Shown one piece after another: positions 39,186-48,206 of a stretch of DNA of 64,000 nt. Positions within the stretch are counted from its first letter, which is position 1, and each line of letters starts with the position of its first letter. Under the pieces are notes generated by a model that ran no database searches, was not told where the DNA came from, and saw only the letters and a list, made by a program, of their open reading frames with translations. The DNA comes from Lysinibacillus fusiformis (GTDB lineage: Bacteria; Bacillota; Bacilli; Bacillales_A; Planococcaceae), in contig NZ_PYWL01000007.1 of the NCBI RefSeq assembly GCF_003049525.1, positions 62,001-126,000 on the forward strand. Reading direction: 5' to 3'. The translations under genes were made by a program, and so were the position numbers.

Positions 39186-39557
39186 ATGTTACAAATTTAT
39201 TTATTATATTTTAATATTGAATTTATGAAAATCCAAGCAGAAGTCTTACAGTTACGTAATGAAACAGCTGAAGTACTTGATCAGGAGCTACAAAAAGTGT
39301 TACAGGCAGAGGGTTATGATTTTTACGATTATAGTGATGAAATTACTATCCTAGTAGATGATCGAGGTTTTAAAAAAACATTGAATCCGGTGTTTGAACT
39401 TGTTAGTACTTTTGGAGATCGAAGTCATTTAGCTGGCCGTTTAGTATTTGTACGCAACGTAGAAAATGAATATAGTACGGATATTGGTAGTATTAAGTAC
39501 GAGGATATTTTTAATTTACGTATAAACTTAGATATTAATTTAGTTGGTATGACGTAA
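39186..39557 (+). CDS. Uncharacterised small protein divergent from the C5 methyltransferase
   Basis: 123 residues from ATG 39186, which follows GAGGTG; an upstream in-frame ATG at 39171 has no site. The first residues are hydrophobic (LQIYLLYFNIEFMKIQ), followed by an acidic alpha/beta region. No motif recognised. Head-to-head position with the methyltransferase suggests a role in the same R-M unit or its control, but it lacks an obvious helix-turn-helix. Confidence 0.55.
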   Translation: MLQIYLLYFNIEFMKIQAEVLQLRNETAEVLDQELQKVLQAEGYDFYDYSDEITILVDDRGFKKTLNPVFELVSTFGDRSHLAGRLVFVRNVENEYSTDIGSIKYEDIFNLRINLDINLVGMT

Positions 39558-39624
39558 GAATAGCAAACGTAGTTAAGGTATAGGTAAAAGTGAACGTAAA
39601 ATGAGTACTAAATCAAAGAAAACA

Positions 39625-39651
39625 CTCTTATAACTTTCAAAGTTATAAGAG
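39625..39651. other. Perfect palindromic hairpin
   Basis: CTCTTATAACTTT and its complement on either side of one base. On the minus strand it is followed by a T-rich stretch, on the plus strand it is not. It may separate the flanking plus-strand genes. Confidence 0.45.
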
Positions 39652-39690
39652 TCATAGTAAGATGAAGGTTATTATGCTGAAGGAGATTAT

Positions 39691-41010
39691 ATGAAAGTAG
39701 TAACAGGAGTATTTATATTAGCAATAATAGTTCTGCTAATTTATTTATATAAGAAAAAGATTTGGGTATTGTTAACTTCTTTGGCGTCATTTTTGATAGG
39801 GGTATTGATTTGTTGGTTTTTTATTGCAGATTTCAACTTTAGTACTGACTATGAATATTACAGAACTGTAGTTCCTTTGGGGGCACTTATTGTTACTACA
39901 GCCTCTTTAATATTAACTGCCAATACTACTAAAAAAAACTCAGAAATTACTAGAGATACAAGAGCAGAAACTACATTTATGAATATGATTAAATTAAATA
40001 ATGACATTCTTAAAGAGGTTGACGAGAAACTGTTTTCCGAGGTTTTAAATGATATTAAAGAAGAGTTTTTTAAATATACCTTTATGTTGAATAGGGGCGC
40101 CAAATTTATCAATGAATATTTTGATGAACATGGAGAAATTCTAATTAGAGAATTAGAATCTATAGATATTTCAAAGTATGATAATGGAAATTTAAATCAA
40201 ATTGCAGGGTTTAGAAAGCAATATATTGATATTATAAAAAAAAGGCCAAGAAGAGAAGTACATAAACTTTGGTTTACTTTAAATGAATCAATAGAGGATT
40301 ATAAAGTTGAACTTAGTCCAAAAAATAAAGAGAATGTATTTAAGGATCCATTTACTAAAATTTTAATGGAACACACTAGCTTTTATTCTGAAATGGAGTA
40401 CAAATATAAATTTGATAAAAGAGTATTAAGTGCTCCTGTGTCATACAAAGAAATGGTGATATCTTGCAATAGTGTTTTTAATAAATATTATGGAGAGTTA
40501 GGGCATTTATTTAGAAATACCCATAGAATAATAAAAATATTAAACACGGAACCTTTAGATGATATAAAATATTCTCAATTCATAGGTATTTTAAGGGCTC
40601 AAATGTCTGAAGAAGTACTTTTAATTTTATACTATAATGCGACGTATACAGATAGAGGGATAGGTTTAGGTAGAGAATTATTAGGAAGTGGATTTTTTGG
40701 AAATGAGGAAGATTTCCCTTTCTATGTTAATAAAAATGATTATAGAGCTTTAAAAAATTATAAGGAACCTCAACATTTTAGACTTAACAGGTTGATACTC
40801 CCTTCGATGGATTGTGAAATTATGTCTAAACTATATTCTAAATATTTGTTAAAAAAGACCAATAAAGATCGAAAAAAATTAACGAATGAAGATTTATTTA
40901 AGAAATTTGAAGCTACTTTTAATAGTAATCAATCAAATAATTTTGCAAAGAGTATTTTAAAACGAAGATATTTAAAATATAAAGGAAACTCAAAATCCGA
41001 TGAGGTATAA
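39691..41010 (+). CDS. Putative phage abortive infection protein (AbiC type)
   Basis: 439 residues. Two N-terminal transmembrane helices (about 4-20 and 25-45) and a third hydrophobic segment (about 63-80, VVPLGALIVTTASLILTA), then a long cytosolic helical region. The putAbiC family pattern is clear: TTFMNMIKLNNDILKEV early, then GHLFRNTHRIIKIL, GILRAQMSEEVLLILYYNA. Such proteins are single-gene, membrane-bound defence proteins that stop phage growth by cell death or arrest. The start has AAGGAG 7 nt upstream. Stands alone, no co-directional partner. Confidence 0.8.
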   Translation: MKVVTGVFILAIIVLLIYLYKKKIWVLLTSLASFLIGVLICWFFIADFNFSTDYEYYRTVVPLGALIVTTASLILTANTTKKNSEITRDTRAETTFMNMIKLNNDILKEVDEKLFSEVLNDIKEEFFKYTFMLNRGAKFINEYFDEHGEILIRELESIDISKYDNGNLNQIAGFRKQYIDIIKKRPRREVHKLWFTLNESIEDYKVELSPKNKENVFKDPFTKILMEHTSFYSEMEYKYKFDKRVLSAPVSYKEMVISCNSVFNKYYGELGHLFRNTHRIIKILNTEPLDDIKYSQFIGILRAQMSEEVLLILYYNATYTDRGIGLGRELLGSGFFGNEEDFPFYVNKNDYRALKNYKEPQHFRLNRLILPSMDCEIMSKLYSKYLLKKTNKDRKKLTNEDLFKKFEATFNSNQSNNFAKSILKRRYLKYKGNSKSDEV

Positions 41011-41121
41011 AAATTAAATCTGCTACAAGAATGTTATTTTTTATATTACGTAGTCAAAAACGTAGTAAAAAATTCACTTGTCCCGCAATAATAGATGCAA
41101 TAATATTTTAAAACAGCTGCC

Positions 41122-41140
41122 TCGACTCCCATCGTCTCCA
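41122..41140. other. Diverged ssrA-end att core
   Basis: tcgactcccatcgtctcca matches the ssrA end (5544-5562) at 17 of 19 bases. Two direct ACGTAGT(C/A)AAAAA units at 41048-41066 lie 60-75 bp to the left, a possible third arm-site type. Either the right end of an element or an internal scar from an older one. Confidence 0.65.
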
Positions 41141-41212
41141 AACATGGAATTTAATAATTGATACTCTATAGCAGGTAACCATATATTTTTGAGGATCTTG
41201 GCGTCCATAAAG

Positions 41213-41250
41213 AAACTACCATTCCGGAAAATTGGAATGGTGGTTTGCTA
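41213..41250 (-). terminator. Hairpin downstream of the 647-residue nuclease-like gene
   Basis: AAACTACCATTCC / GGAATGGTGGTTT stem. Read on the minus strand it is followed by a T-rich sequence, so it could end the transcript from 43305. Confidence 0.55.
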
Positions 41251-41361
41251 TTCTTATGATGGGACAGCTCGCTTGACACGTATCTATCAATAGTTAATTC
41301 CATGTGATCCATTAAAGCTTTTTAGTGAAACAGAAGATTGTCTAATTCTATTGGCAAAATA

Positions 41362-43305
41362 TTATTTAACTTTAATAGGTTTAACTACTTTGTATATTAT
41401 TCCGTCTTCTAAGCACTGAAAAGTTGGTTTTTCTTCATTTAATATACCAATATAAACTTGATTTAATAAATAGAAATAAAGTTCCGTACCGAAGTTTTTG
41501 AAATATCCTTCTAGTTTAGAATAGGCATTCTCATATTCATTGTATTTCCATATAGGTACACTTTTTGATTTAATTATATCTTTGAGTGTATAAAAATCTA
41601 TAATTGGAATCTGATATTTTTTATCTTCCAATGTAAATTTAAATTCTTGATAACCGTTAAAAACATTATGGTTTAATAGAATAAAAGGAGCAATTATCTT
41701 TTTAGAAACATCAATGCCAGTTTTTTGTTTAATAAGTTTTTGGGCCTTTTTATTATATAAAATTTTTTCAGTTCTTAATTCCAATTGTTTAAATGCTGTA
41801 TATAATTCGTCTTGTAAATAATTGTATGACTCCATAAAATTCCCAGGCTTTATATTAGCTTTTGCATCAAAAAGGAAAAGGTGATCTTCTATAACAAACA
41901 TCCCATCAATTTCTGGTAAATTATTATCTTCATCTCTATCCAGCTTACTAAATTGTATATTTTCATTTTTAAAGAACGTTTCTATAGTATTTTCAAAGAA
42001 ATGCCCTTTATTCGTTTTATCAACTGATTGAAGCTTAATGCTATCACTGGATAAGATTTTATTTATAACTGCTTCGGGTGTTAAAGACATTATCCAACTT
42101 GGTAATATGTAATATATTTTTCCAATTCTTATCAATGGTTTATAGTTTATTATATGTGTTCCAATCTCTTTATCATTTAAGTCATAAGATAGGAGTTGTA
42201 ACAAAGCGATTTTTTCCAATTCTACTCCTATATGTCTTACTAATTTTTTTTCACCATATATTTTTATATAACTTTTTTTATTTTGATAATAATATGAATT
42301 TTCCTCGGTTTCTTTCGCTAACTGATATATAGACGAATAAACTGTTAACAAATCTTCTATTAAGTATTCTACACTACTCTCATTAAGTCTAAAGGTTCTT
42401 CTTTTATCCCCGTATATCTGAATTAGAAAACTATAAGAAGAGCTAGTATTGTATTCAGAAATCCACTCATTTCCTTTATCAAAGTCAAATTTTAGAATTT
42501 TCCCATCAGCATATGAAGACATAAATTGTTTTTTTATCATTAAATTTTTTTTTTCTTTAGTATCTATATTATTTTCACTTTGAGAGTAATAGTTAAGATC
42601 TCTATATTTTTCTAACTTCGTCCAATAAGCTAAATTTTGCTCAGTAAAAAATACCGTTCTGGAAGTCGTATCTCCAGGTAATTTATAATTTTCTTCTTTA
42701 ATAGCTTTAATATGCTCTGCTGAAAATTGAAGAAAAAAGGACCTTATTATTGATTTAAAGCCTACGGCTTCAAATATCTCTTTAGACTCTTGTTTAACAT
42801 CACTTGGTTCTTTCATCGATAATTTCAAATTATTTATTCTTATTGTATTTAAAATTTCAGGAAAACTATCCAAAACATGATTAAGCTGTGAATTCAATAT
42901 TTTTTTTGGATATTCCTTATTATCTAGACTTAATCCTTCTTTAATCATCTTATATTTAATATATTCTAGGTAATTAAATAAATCTTCTACTTCTATTTTC
43001 TTTTGGCATTCAAGAAAGATATTTCTGATCGTATTATCATGGATATCCATCTTTTCTTTTAAATAGATAATAAACTCAAGATCTTTAACTGTATCTAAAT
43101 ATTTTTTTGAATGTAACTCGCTTAATAATTCTTTTAATTTCGTTTGATCTAGTCCCATAGAAATTCCGCTGTGTAGAAATAATTTGTGGAACTTTTCAGG
43201 ATCTAATTTATATCCAGCTTTAAGAAATTCAATCTCCCTTCCTTTTTTTGATTTTTTGTAATTCTTTTCAAAAGCAACTATTTCGCTTTTTACAATAGGT
43301 TTCAT
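41362..43305 (-). CDS. Large PD-(D/E)XK nuclease-like protein of unknown family
   Basis: 647 residues, cytosolic, helical N-terminal two thirds with many Lys/Glu and no recognised motif. A restriction-endonuclease-like core is visible at 435-485: Glu438 or Glu442 in FFENTIETFF, Asp467 in PEIDGMF and D480-A-K482 in LFLFDAKAN, spaced as E...D...(D/E)xK. After it comes a region (GYQEFKFTLEDKKYQIPIIDF) that may complete the nuclease fold. It stands alone with about 400 bp of gene-free DNA before it and an att-like core on each side (41122 and 43817). Probably a single-gene defence factor; inferred from context. Confidence 0.68.
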   Translation of the reverse strand: MKPIVKSEIVAFEKNYKKSKKGREIEFLKAGYKLDPEKFHKLFLHSGISMGLDQTKLKELLSELHSKKYLDTVKDLEFIIYLKEKMDIHDNTIRNIFLECQKKIEVEDLFNYLEYIKYKMIKEGLSLDNKEYPKKILNSQLNHVLDSFPEILNTIRINNLKLSMKEPSDVKQESKEIFEAVGFKSIIRSFFLQFSAEHIKAIKEENYKLPGDTTSRTVFFTEQNLAYWTKLEKYRDLNYYSQSENNIDTKEKKNLMIKKQFMSSYADGKILKFDFDKGNEWISEYNTSSSYSFLIQIYGDKRRTFRLNESSVEYLIEDLLTVYSSIYQLAKETEENSYYYQNKKSYIKIYGEKKLVRHIGVELEKIALLQLLSYDLNDKEIGTHIINYKPLIRIGKIYYILPSWIMSLTPEAVINKILSSDSIKLQSVDKTNKGHFFENTIETFFKNENIQFSKLDRDEDNNLPEIDGMFVIEDHLFLFDAKANIKPGNFMESYNYLQDELYTAFKQLELRTEKILYNKKAQKLIKQKTGIDVSKKIIAPFILLNHNVFNGYQEFKFTLEDKKYQIPIIDFYTLKDIIKSKSVPIWKYNEYENAYSKLEGYFKNFGTELYFYLLNQVYIGILNEEKPTFQCLEDGIIYKVVKPIKVK

Positions 43306-43730
43306 TTGTTATCCTCTTTTCAAAATAGAACAATTTTTTCTTAAACGACCACTTGCTAAAGCAGTTAAGTTTTGACATGAATGTTTGATGACCTTCCTTT
43401 TAGGTAGTACATAATTTTTCTTTGTTCCAAACTTAGTGGGCGTAGTACTAATAAGTGAATATAATCTTTCTTTTCACTATTTACATAATTGCTATTCCCA
43501 GTACTTCAAAATCCTGTCTTATAAATCTACTCGCTATTCTGCTGTTAATATAGCGCCACATAATATTATAGATTAACTATGTTTTTGTATTTTAACAACA
43601 TCCTAATAGAAAAAGGCCAATAAAGAATTTCCTCAAATAAAGCATCCATAAGCTTTTAGCTCCCGACCATGGCATGAAAATAGAGTATTTACACAGAAAA
43701 AAATTTGCCCCCGCAACACTAATTTAGTGA
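43306..43730. other. Spacer without a supported gene at the right end of the island
   Basis: AT-rich, stop codons in all frames, no RNA gene recognised. Confidence 0.5.
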
Positions 43731-43754
43731 AATGGCATTTAATTTGGCATTTAG
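43731..43754. repeat. Arm-type repeat at the right end of element 2
   Basis: aatggcatttaatttggcatttag. Two TGGCATTTA units in direct orientation; 20 of 22 bases agree with 25756-25777. It lies 62 bp before the last att core. Confidence 0.6.
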
Positions 43755-43816
43755 TAATTATGGAAAAGTGCTAAAAACCTTTATAGATATTGGTTAAAAG
43801 CTTTTTAAGAGACATT

Positions 43817-43839
43817 GGTTCGACTCCCCCCGTCCCCAT
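43817..43839. other. Last ssrA-end att core, right boundary of the island
   Basis: ggttcgactccccccgtccccat matches 5541-5563 at 21 of 23 bases. It includes the T-arm part but no other tmRNA sequence lies upstream. Chromosomal sequence is taken to resume about 43840. Confidence 0.72.
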
Positions 43840-44028
43840 CTAGTTGCTCAAAATACAGATGTATCAAGGCTTTTGAAAAGAGTGATAATAATTGCGGTAA
43901 CCATTCACTTTTCTTTAGCATCAAATTCAATAAATTGAGCAGGCTTGAAGTCGTTTTCCATGTCGAGAACGGCTTCTTTTTCTGTTGTAGGGTATTAATG
44001 ACTTTAAATGTTTAAGGCTGTCTAAGAT

Positions 44029-44222
44029 ATGTCAGCTAAAGGTGCATATGTGAAAAAGCTTCATCCACTAGACAATGACCTTCCGATAGTGAATGAAGCT
44101 ATTGTTAATTGTTTTCTTAAAGGAATCAATCGGAGGAAACAATGATTAATTGTACTGAGTTAATCAAATTTCAAAAGTATGTAATGGACATCAACAAATA
44201 TGATTATGCACGTTATGGTTGA
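44029..44222 (+). other. Two tiny overlapping open frames, possible gene remnants
   Basis: 44029-44145 could encode 38 residues (MSAKGAYVKKLHPLDNDL...) and 44142-44222 26 residues (MINCTELIKFQKYVMDINK...), overlapping in ATGA. The second has a good CGGAGG site. They are too short to assign. The rest of 43840-44396 shows no gene. Confidence 0.3.
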
Positions 44223-44396
44223 AACGGCTGAAAGAATAAGTATCTCTTGTGTTTGCCAGTGTGGATCTCAGATGTTAGCATGCTACTTTCCTACAATACA
44301 GCTACTGCGTTACCATACTTTTCACCGTAAACAGGGAATAATTCTCCGACCCCATCCCGACATATAATGAAGTTACTCTCTCCATGGCCTACAGAA

Positions 44397-44975
44397 TCAT
44401 TGACAATTCTCCCACTTTTGTTTATTTCCGTAGAAGTTATCGAGATCATCAAACGAAGCTCTGAAGATATTTAAATTATAGTCATTCACCTCCACTGTGC
44501 CCTGAATGAATCCTAGCATGTCATCTGAGACGTTAGAAGCATCCTCAGCCCATTCGTTTACCACTTTGTATACCTCTTTGTCATAAGGCGTTGTATGGGC
44601 CATAAGGACCGAAGTAGCTAAGTTCTGTGTGATGCCGTTGTAAGCGCCAATTGCGTTATCAAAATTTAGTAATCCATCTTCATTAAGTGCTACACGTTTA
44701 AAAGCTAGGTAATTCGAATACATTTCGTCTAAAGCTATTGCGTTTTCAGGTGACAGACAGGATTTATCAGTATCGGGCTTGTGGATCACCTCAACTGCTT
44801 CTACCTCTTCGGTTTCTACAACCTCTGTATTTTCACCTTCAGCGCTCAAACTTTTTTGTTTGGTCTTTGTAAGATAAATATCGTTTGATACGAGATAACT
44901 TATAACTATAATACCCATCACTATAATAGATGTTAAAATTGCAATTATTACTTTGTAAACGTTATTCTTTTCCAT
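44397..44975 (-). CDS. Membrane-anchored extracellular protein of unknown function
   Basis: 192 residues from ATG 44975, which has GGAGG 8 nt upstream. One N-terminal transmembrane helix (about 9-30, VIIAILTSIIVMGIIVISYLV) without a lipobox, then a Glu/Val-rich linker (about 42-65) and an acidic helical domain with two Cys (in DKSCLSP and at the last-but-one residue). The family is not recognised. Stands alone on the minus strand. Confidence 0.65.
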   Translation of the reverse strand: MEKNNVYKVIIAILTSIIVMGIIVISYLVSNDIYLTKTKQKSLSAEGENTEVVETEEVEAVEVIHKPDTDKSCLSPENAIALDEMYSNYLAFKRVALNEDGLLNFDNAIGAYNGITQNLATSVLMAHTTPYDKEVYKVVNEWAEDASNVSDDMLGFIQGTVEVNDYNLNIFRASFDDLDNFYGNKQKWENCQ

Positions 44976-45586
44976 TGTCAATAACCTCCGAATTATGCGT
45001 TAAAATATAACCAAGATTTGTTTTCTCCTCCAGCACACATCGTCGCTGGCATTATAAGTGCAACTGACAATTCTATAATGCATTGCTTATAGAAGCATAG
45101 TGTAAGAGAAACACCTTCCATGCTTATCATATTATGTAAATAGTTTGAAGGCAAATTAGATTTTGTTGATAAGTAAATAGATTTAAACTACAACCATTTG
45201 GAATGTTATACATGATAAAGATTAAGTCCTAATCAACTTAATGGAATCTACTTTTGTATATTCGAAGTAATTAATAAAGGGAGAGGGTACTTTGAAAGGC
45301 TATTGATGGAAATTGCAAATACATAATTAGCGAAACTGATTAAGTATGATACAAGATGATGTTGAAATATTAGAGGGATGATAAAAGAGTATAAAAATGC
45401 GTTAGTGTAAATTCCTAACAGTGTAAAATTCACTTCCAGAATGCCGCTTTCTATCGTGAAATACATATATGGTATTTCAACTCCAATCCTCATGCCCTAG
45501 AGGGAAAGACGTTAAGTTGTCTTTCTCTCTTTTTTAGAAAATTAATGCTAATCATCAAGGGCAATAATGCAAATGCTTGCTAGCTT
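44976..45586. other. Intergenic region
   Basis: No supported gene. A hairpin with T-tail (AGAGGGAAAGAC ... GTCTTTCTCTCTTTTTT, 45494-45535) reads as a plus-strand terminator although no plus-strand gene precedes it; on the minus strand it is only weakly T-rich. Confidence 0.45.
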
Positions 45587-47335
45587 TTATATTGTATATC
45601 GCTCCATTAAAGAATTTAATTCACGATTTAATTCCGTTAGTTTTTCGGCAGCATGAGCAACATCAGTAATTGCTTTAATGTGCTCATCGATGGAAGAAGC
45701 AATTTCCTGTACGGAAGCGGCTGTCTGTTCTGATACGCTGGATGCACTTTCGATTCCTTCACTCATCAACTTATTATAAGATGTCATCACGTCCATTTCT
45801 TTATTAACGGCTAATATGGATTCTACAATTTGTTTTACAGAAGCAGACATCTGATTGAATTTACCTTGTGTTAGGACTACATCATCATTTAACTTTTTAG
45901 CAGTTTCCATTGTTCCTTCTACAGTTTCAACTGTTTTAGTCGTTTCTGAAACAATGGATGAAACCACGCCTTGTACTTGGTGGGTGGCCATTTTCGATTG
46001 TTCTGCTAGTTTTCTTATTTCATCGGCAACCACTGAGAATCCTCTACCATACTCACCTGCTCTTGCAGCTTCAATACTCGCATTTAAAGCTAGTAGATTG
46101 GTCTGCTCTGCGATTGTTTCAATGGTTTCCATCACCTGTGTGATTTGATTTATTTGATCATTTAATTTTTTAATTTCATCACTGACTTCTTGTGAGGCTG
46201 CTAGTGAAATAGTATTGGACTTTTGTAATTGTTGTACTATTTCAATTCCCTCGGATGATATTTTTTCTGCATGTTTTGTAATGTCATACATAACTTTACT
46301 TTGTTTTTCCGTAGTTTCTATAGAATTTGATAATAGCTCTACTGTTTGGTTTATGTTGTCCAAATCATTGGCTTGTTCTTGTGTACCAGTAGCAATTTCA
46401 GTAATTGCTCTACCAACTTCGTCACTACTAGCAGATGTTTCTTCTGAAACGGCTGATAAGTTAGTCGCTGAATCCAATAAATGTTCACTTGTATTTTTAG
46501 TCTTTTCGACGAGCGTGCGTAATTGCTGTGACATTTCATTAAAAGCGGTCGCAAGTTGTCCAATTTCGTCATTTGATTCAGGTAGATGGGTAACCATTAT
46601 ATGACCATTAGAAATTTTTGTTGCGGCTTCAGCTACTTCTTGTAAAGTATTTAATTTCTTCCGAATACCTAAATAAAACACCAGTGAGCTTAAAATAATA
46701 AGTACGACTGTTGCACCAAAAATAATATATTGTAAAATGTTTAACCCTTCATAAAATTCATCTTGAAAGACAGCAATTCCAATAGTCCAACCCCAAGGCT
46801 CAAAATATTCAGTATAGGCTGTTTTATCTTTAAAAGAACCATCTGGCTGTTTATCAGAGTAAACGACATAGCGATCTGATTCATTTTTGGACTTGCCGCC
46901 TGCAATGATCATTTCGCGATTACTTCTGTTAAGGTCATCGGCAGGAGCTCCACCTATTTTAGAAGGATGGAGTTGTAACACTAAATCCTCGTCAAAAGCT
47001 AATATATATCCATTTTCTTTGTAAGTAAAATTGGATTTTTGATAATCGTACTCTCCAATTTCATTTACGGGTCCATTTAGAATAATTCTCGCTTGTTCTT
47101 TTCCTTCTTCTAGCGTTATTTTGCCACTTTCCACTTCTTCATTAATCAATTCTATTGAAGTATAGGCCCCTTTGACAATGCTTTGGAGTTCTCGTTGACC
47201 TGATTCTAAGAGCTGATCTTTAGCAACAAAATAGCTTGTTGAGCCGATAATCACAACTGTTACAAGTATAATAATTGTGATTAGTAGCATTAACTTCCCT
47301 GAGATGCTTCGTAACCGTAAATTTTTCTTCATCAT
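45587..47335 (-). CDS. Methyl-accepting chemotaxis protein
   Basis: 582 residues from ATG 47335 (GGAGG 6 nt upstream); a longer frame from 47392 lacks a site. Transmembrane helix 1 (about 13-33), an extracellular single-Cache sensor domain (about 40-195, with [19 protein letters not shown]), transmembrane helix 2 (about 203-223), HAMP (about 225-278) and a cytoplasmic signalling hairpin. The hairpin tip reads [20 protein letters not shown], followed by [18 protein letters not shown]. It transmits ligand binding to CheA/CheW; the Cache fold suggests small organic acids or amino acids, but the ligand is unknown. It is monocistronic. Confidence 0.94.
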   Translation of the reverse strand: MMKKNLRLRSISGKLMLLITIIILVTVVIIGSTSYFVAKDQLLESGQRELQSIVKGAYTSIELINEEVESGKITLEEGKEQARIILNGPVNEIGEYDYQKSNFTYKENGYILAFDEDLVLQLHPSKIGGAPADDLNRSNREMIIAGGKSKNESDRYVVYSDKQPDGSFKDKTAYTEYFEPWGWTIGIAVFQDEFYEGLNILQYIIFGATVVLIILSSLVFYLGIRKKLNTLQEVAEAATKISNGHIMVTHLPESNDEIGQLATAFNEMSQQLRTLVEKTKNTSEHLLDSATNLSAVSEETSASSDEVGRAITEIATGTQEQANDLDNINQTVELLSNSIETTEKQSKVMYDITKHAEKISSEGIEIVQQLQKSNTISLAASQEVSDEIKKLNDQINQITQVMETIETIAEQTNLLALNASIEAARAGEYGRGFSVVADEIRKLAEQSKMATHQVQGVVSSIVSETTKTVETVEGTMETAKKLNDDVVLTQGKFNQMSASVKQIVESILAVNKEMDVMTSYNKLMSEGIESASSVSEQTAASVQEIASSIDEHIKAITDVAHAAEKLTELNRELNSLMERYTI

Positions 47336-47769
47336 TTGCTTCCTCCCACAACTATATATAGGTATATTTCGACAGTAATCTTCATAATTCAATGGTATCG
47401 AAATTATTTTTTATATGAGGCTAATTGTCCTGCAAATGACTATTCATTCATCAATCTTTTATAGATTGACATTTTTAGTGTGAAAATGATGTGATTACAT
47501 ATTAATATACTGTTGAAAGAAATGCCGTTTTCTAATTCAAACTAGAGTATTGTTAAGCGTTCGATACTATATAGATGATTCTCACTGGTTAGTTTTATCT
47601 TTAAGGAAAATAGGCTGTAGCGGGAATACATTTGCTATTGCGAATGAAGGTTATATATGTAAGGTTAGGCGGCACACCAATAAAGTAAAAATGTATACAT
47701 CAGCAAAATAAGGTATATTATATTTGTTGAATAGATTTTCTTTAAGACAGGAAAAGTAGGTGAACCAAA
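47336..47769. other. Intergenic region
   Basis: No gene supported. It should hold the promoters of the chemoreceptor (leftward) and of the small gene at 47770 (rightward). Confidence 0.5.
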
Positions 47770-47919
47770 GTGGGGAAATATCAATTGGATACTAAAGGTA
47801 AGGCGGCTGTGGCGAAGTATCATGAGAAACACAAGCCTGCCCAATTTGATAAAAAGCAGCAACTTGAGAAAATACGAGCAGAGTATTTGAAAAAGAAGCA
47901 AGAACAAGCAGATCAATAA
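47770..47919 (+). CDS. Small basic, highly charged protein
   Basis: 49 residues from GTG 47770, with AGGTGA 5-9 nt upstream. The protein starts MGKYQLDTKGKAAVAKYHEK and ends in a Lys/Gln/Glu-rich helix. No signal or membrane segment. It is followed by a strong terminator at 47930, which supports a real gene. Function unknown. Confidence 0.6.
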   Translation: MGKYQLDTKGKAAVAKYHEKHKPAQFDKKQQLEKIRAEYLKKKQEQADQ

Positions 47920-47929
47920 TATGAATGAA

Positions 47930-47965
47930 AACATAGGGAGGTTAAAATCTCCCTATGTTTTTTTC
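47930..47965 (+). terminator. Terminator after the small gene
   Basis: Perfect 11-bp stem AACATAGGGAG / CTCCCTATGTT, 8-nt loop, seven T. Confidence 0.88.
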
Positions 47966-48153
47966 AATTAATCGTAGAGTTTATTTTTCAGGTATCTATT
48001 CCTCGTTAATTGATTTCACACGCCCTAGCATTTTTAATTTGTTCATACTCCGTTCATATTGTTGTCATAGGGAGGACATCTTCATTTTGTAAGCTATCCT
48101 AAACGGTTTGCGGAAGTGGCCGGATAAGAAGTTAGTGATGAAAGGGAGGAGTG

Positions 48154-48199
48154 GCACGAGCTATTAAAGCGGTCTGCACTGGCAGTTATAATCTCGTGC
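48154..48199 (+). other. Possible leader stem in the 5' region of the next gene
   Basis: GCACGAG (48154-48160) and CTCGTGC (48193-48199) can pair around a 32-nt loop, ending 7 nt before the start codon. The gene has no clear ribosome-binding site, so a structured leader may matter. No known riboswitch is recognised. Confidence 0.3.
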
Positions 48200-48206
48200 A
48201 AATAGA

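Noticed and set aside
43817..43839. A second complete tmRNA or tRNA gene at the right end
   Set aside because: Only the T-arm/acceptor strand is present; no 5' acceptor partner or other stems lie upstream.
43815..44015. 66-codon plus-strand open frame starting in the att core
   Set aside because: It begins inside the att sequence, has no ribosome-binding site and no protein-like pattern.
45248..45493. 81-codon minus-strand open frame between the membrane protein and the chemoreceptor
   Set aside because: No ribosome-binding site, no recognisable domain, and it runs against a plus-strand terminator; kept as intergenic.
47665..47934. 89-codon minus-strand open frame
   Set aside because: It is the complement of the small gene at 47770-47919, which has a start site and terminator in the right direction.
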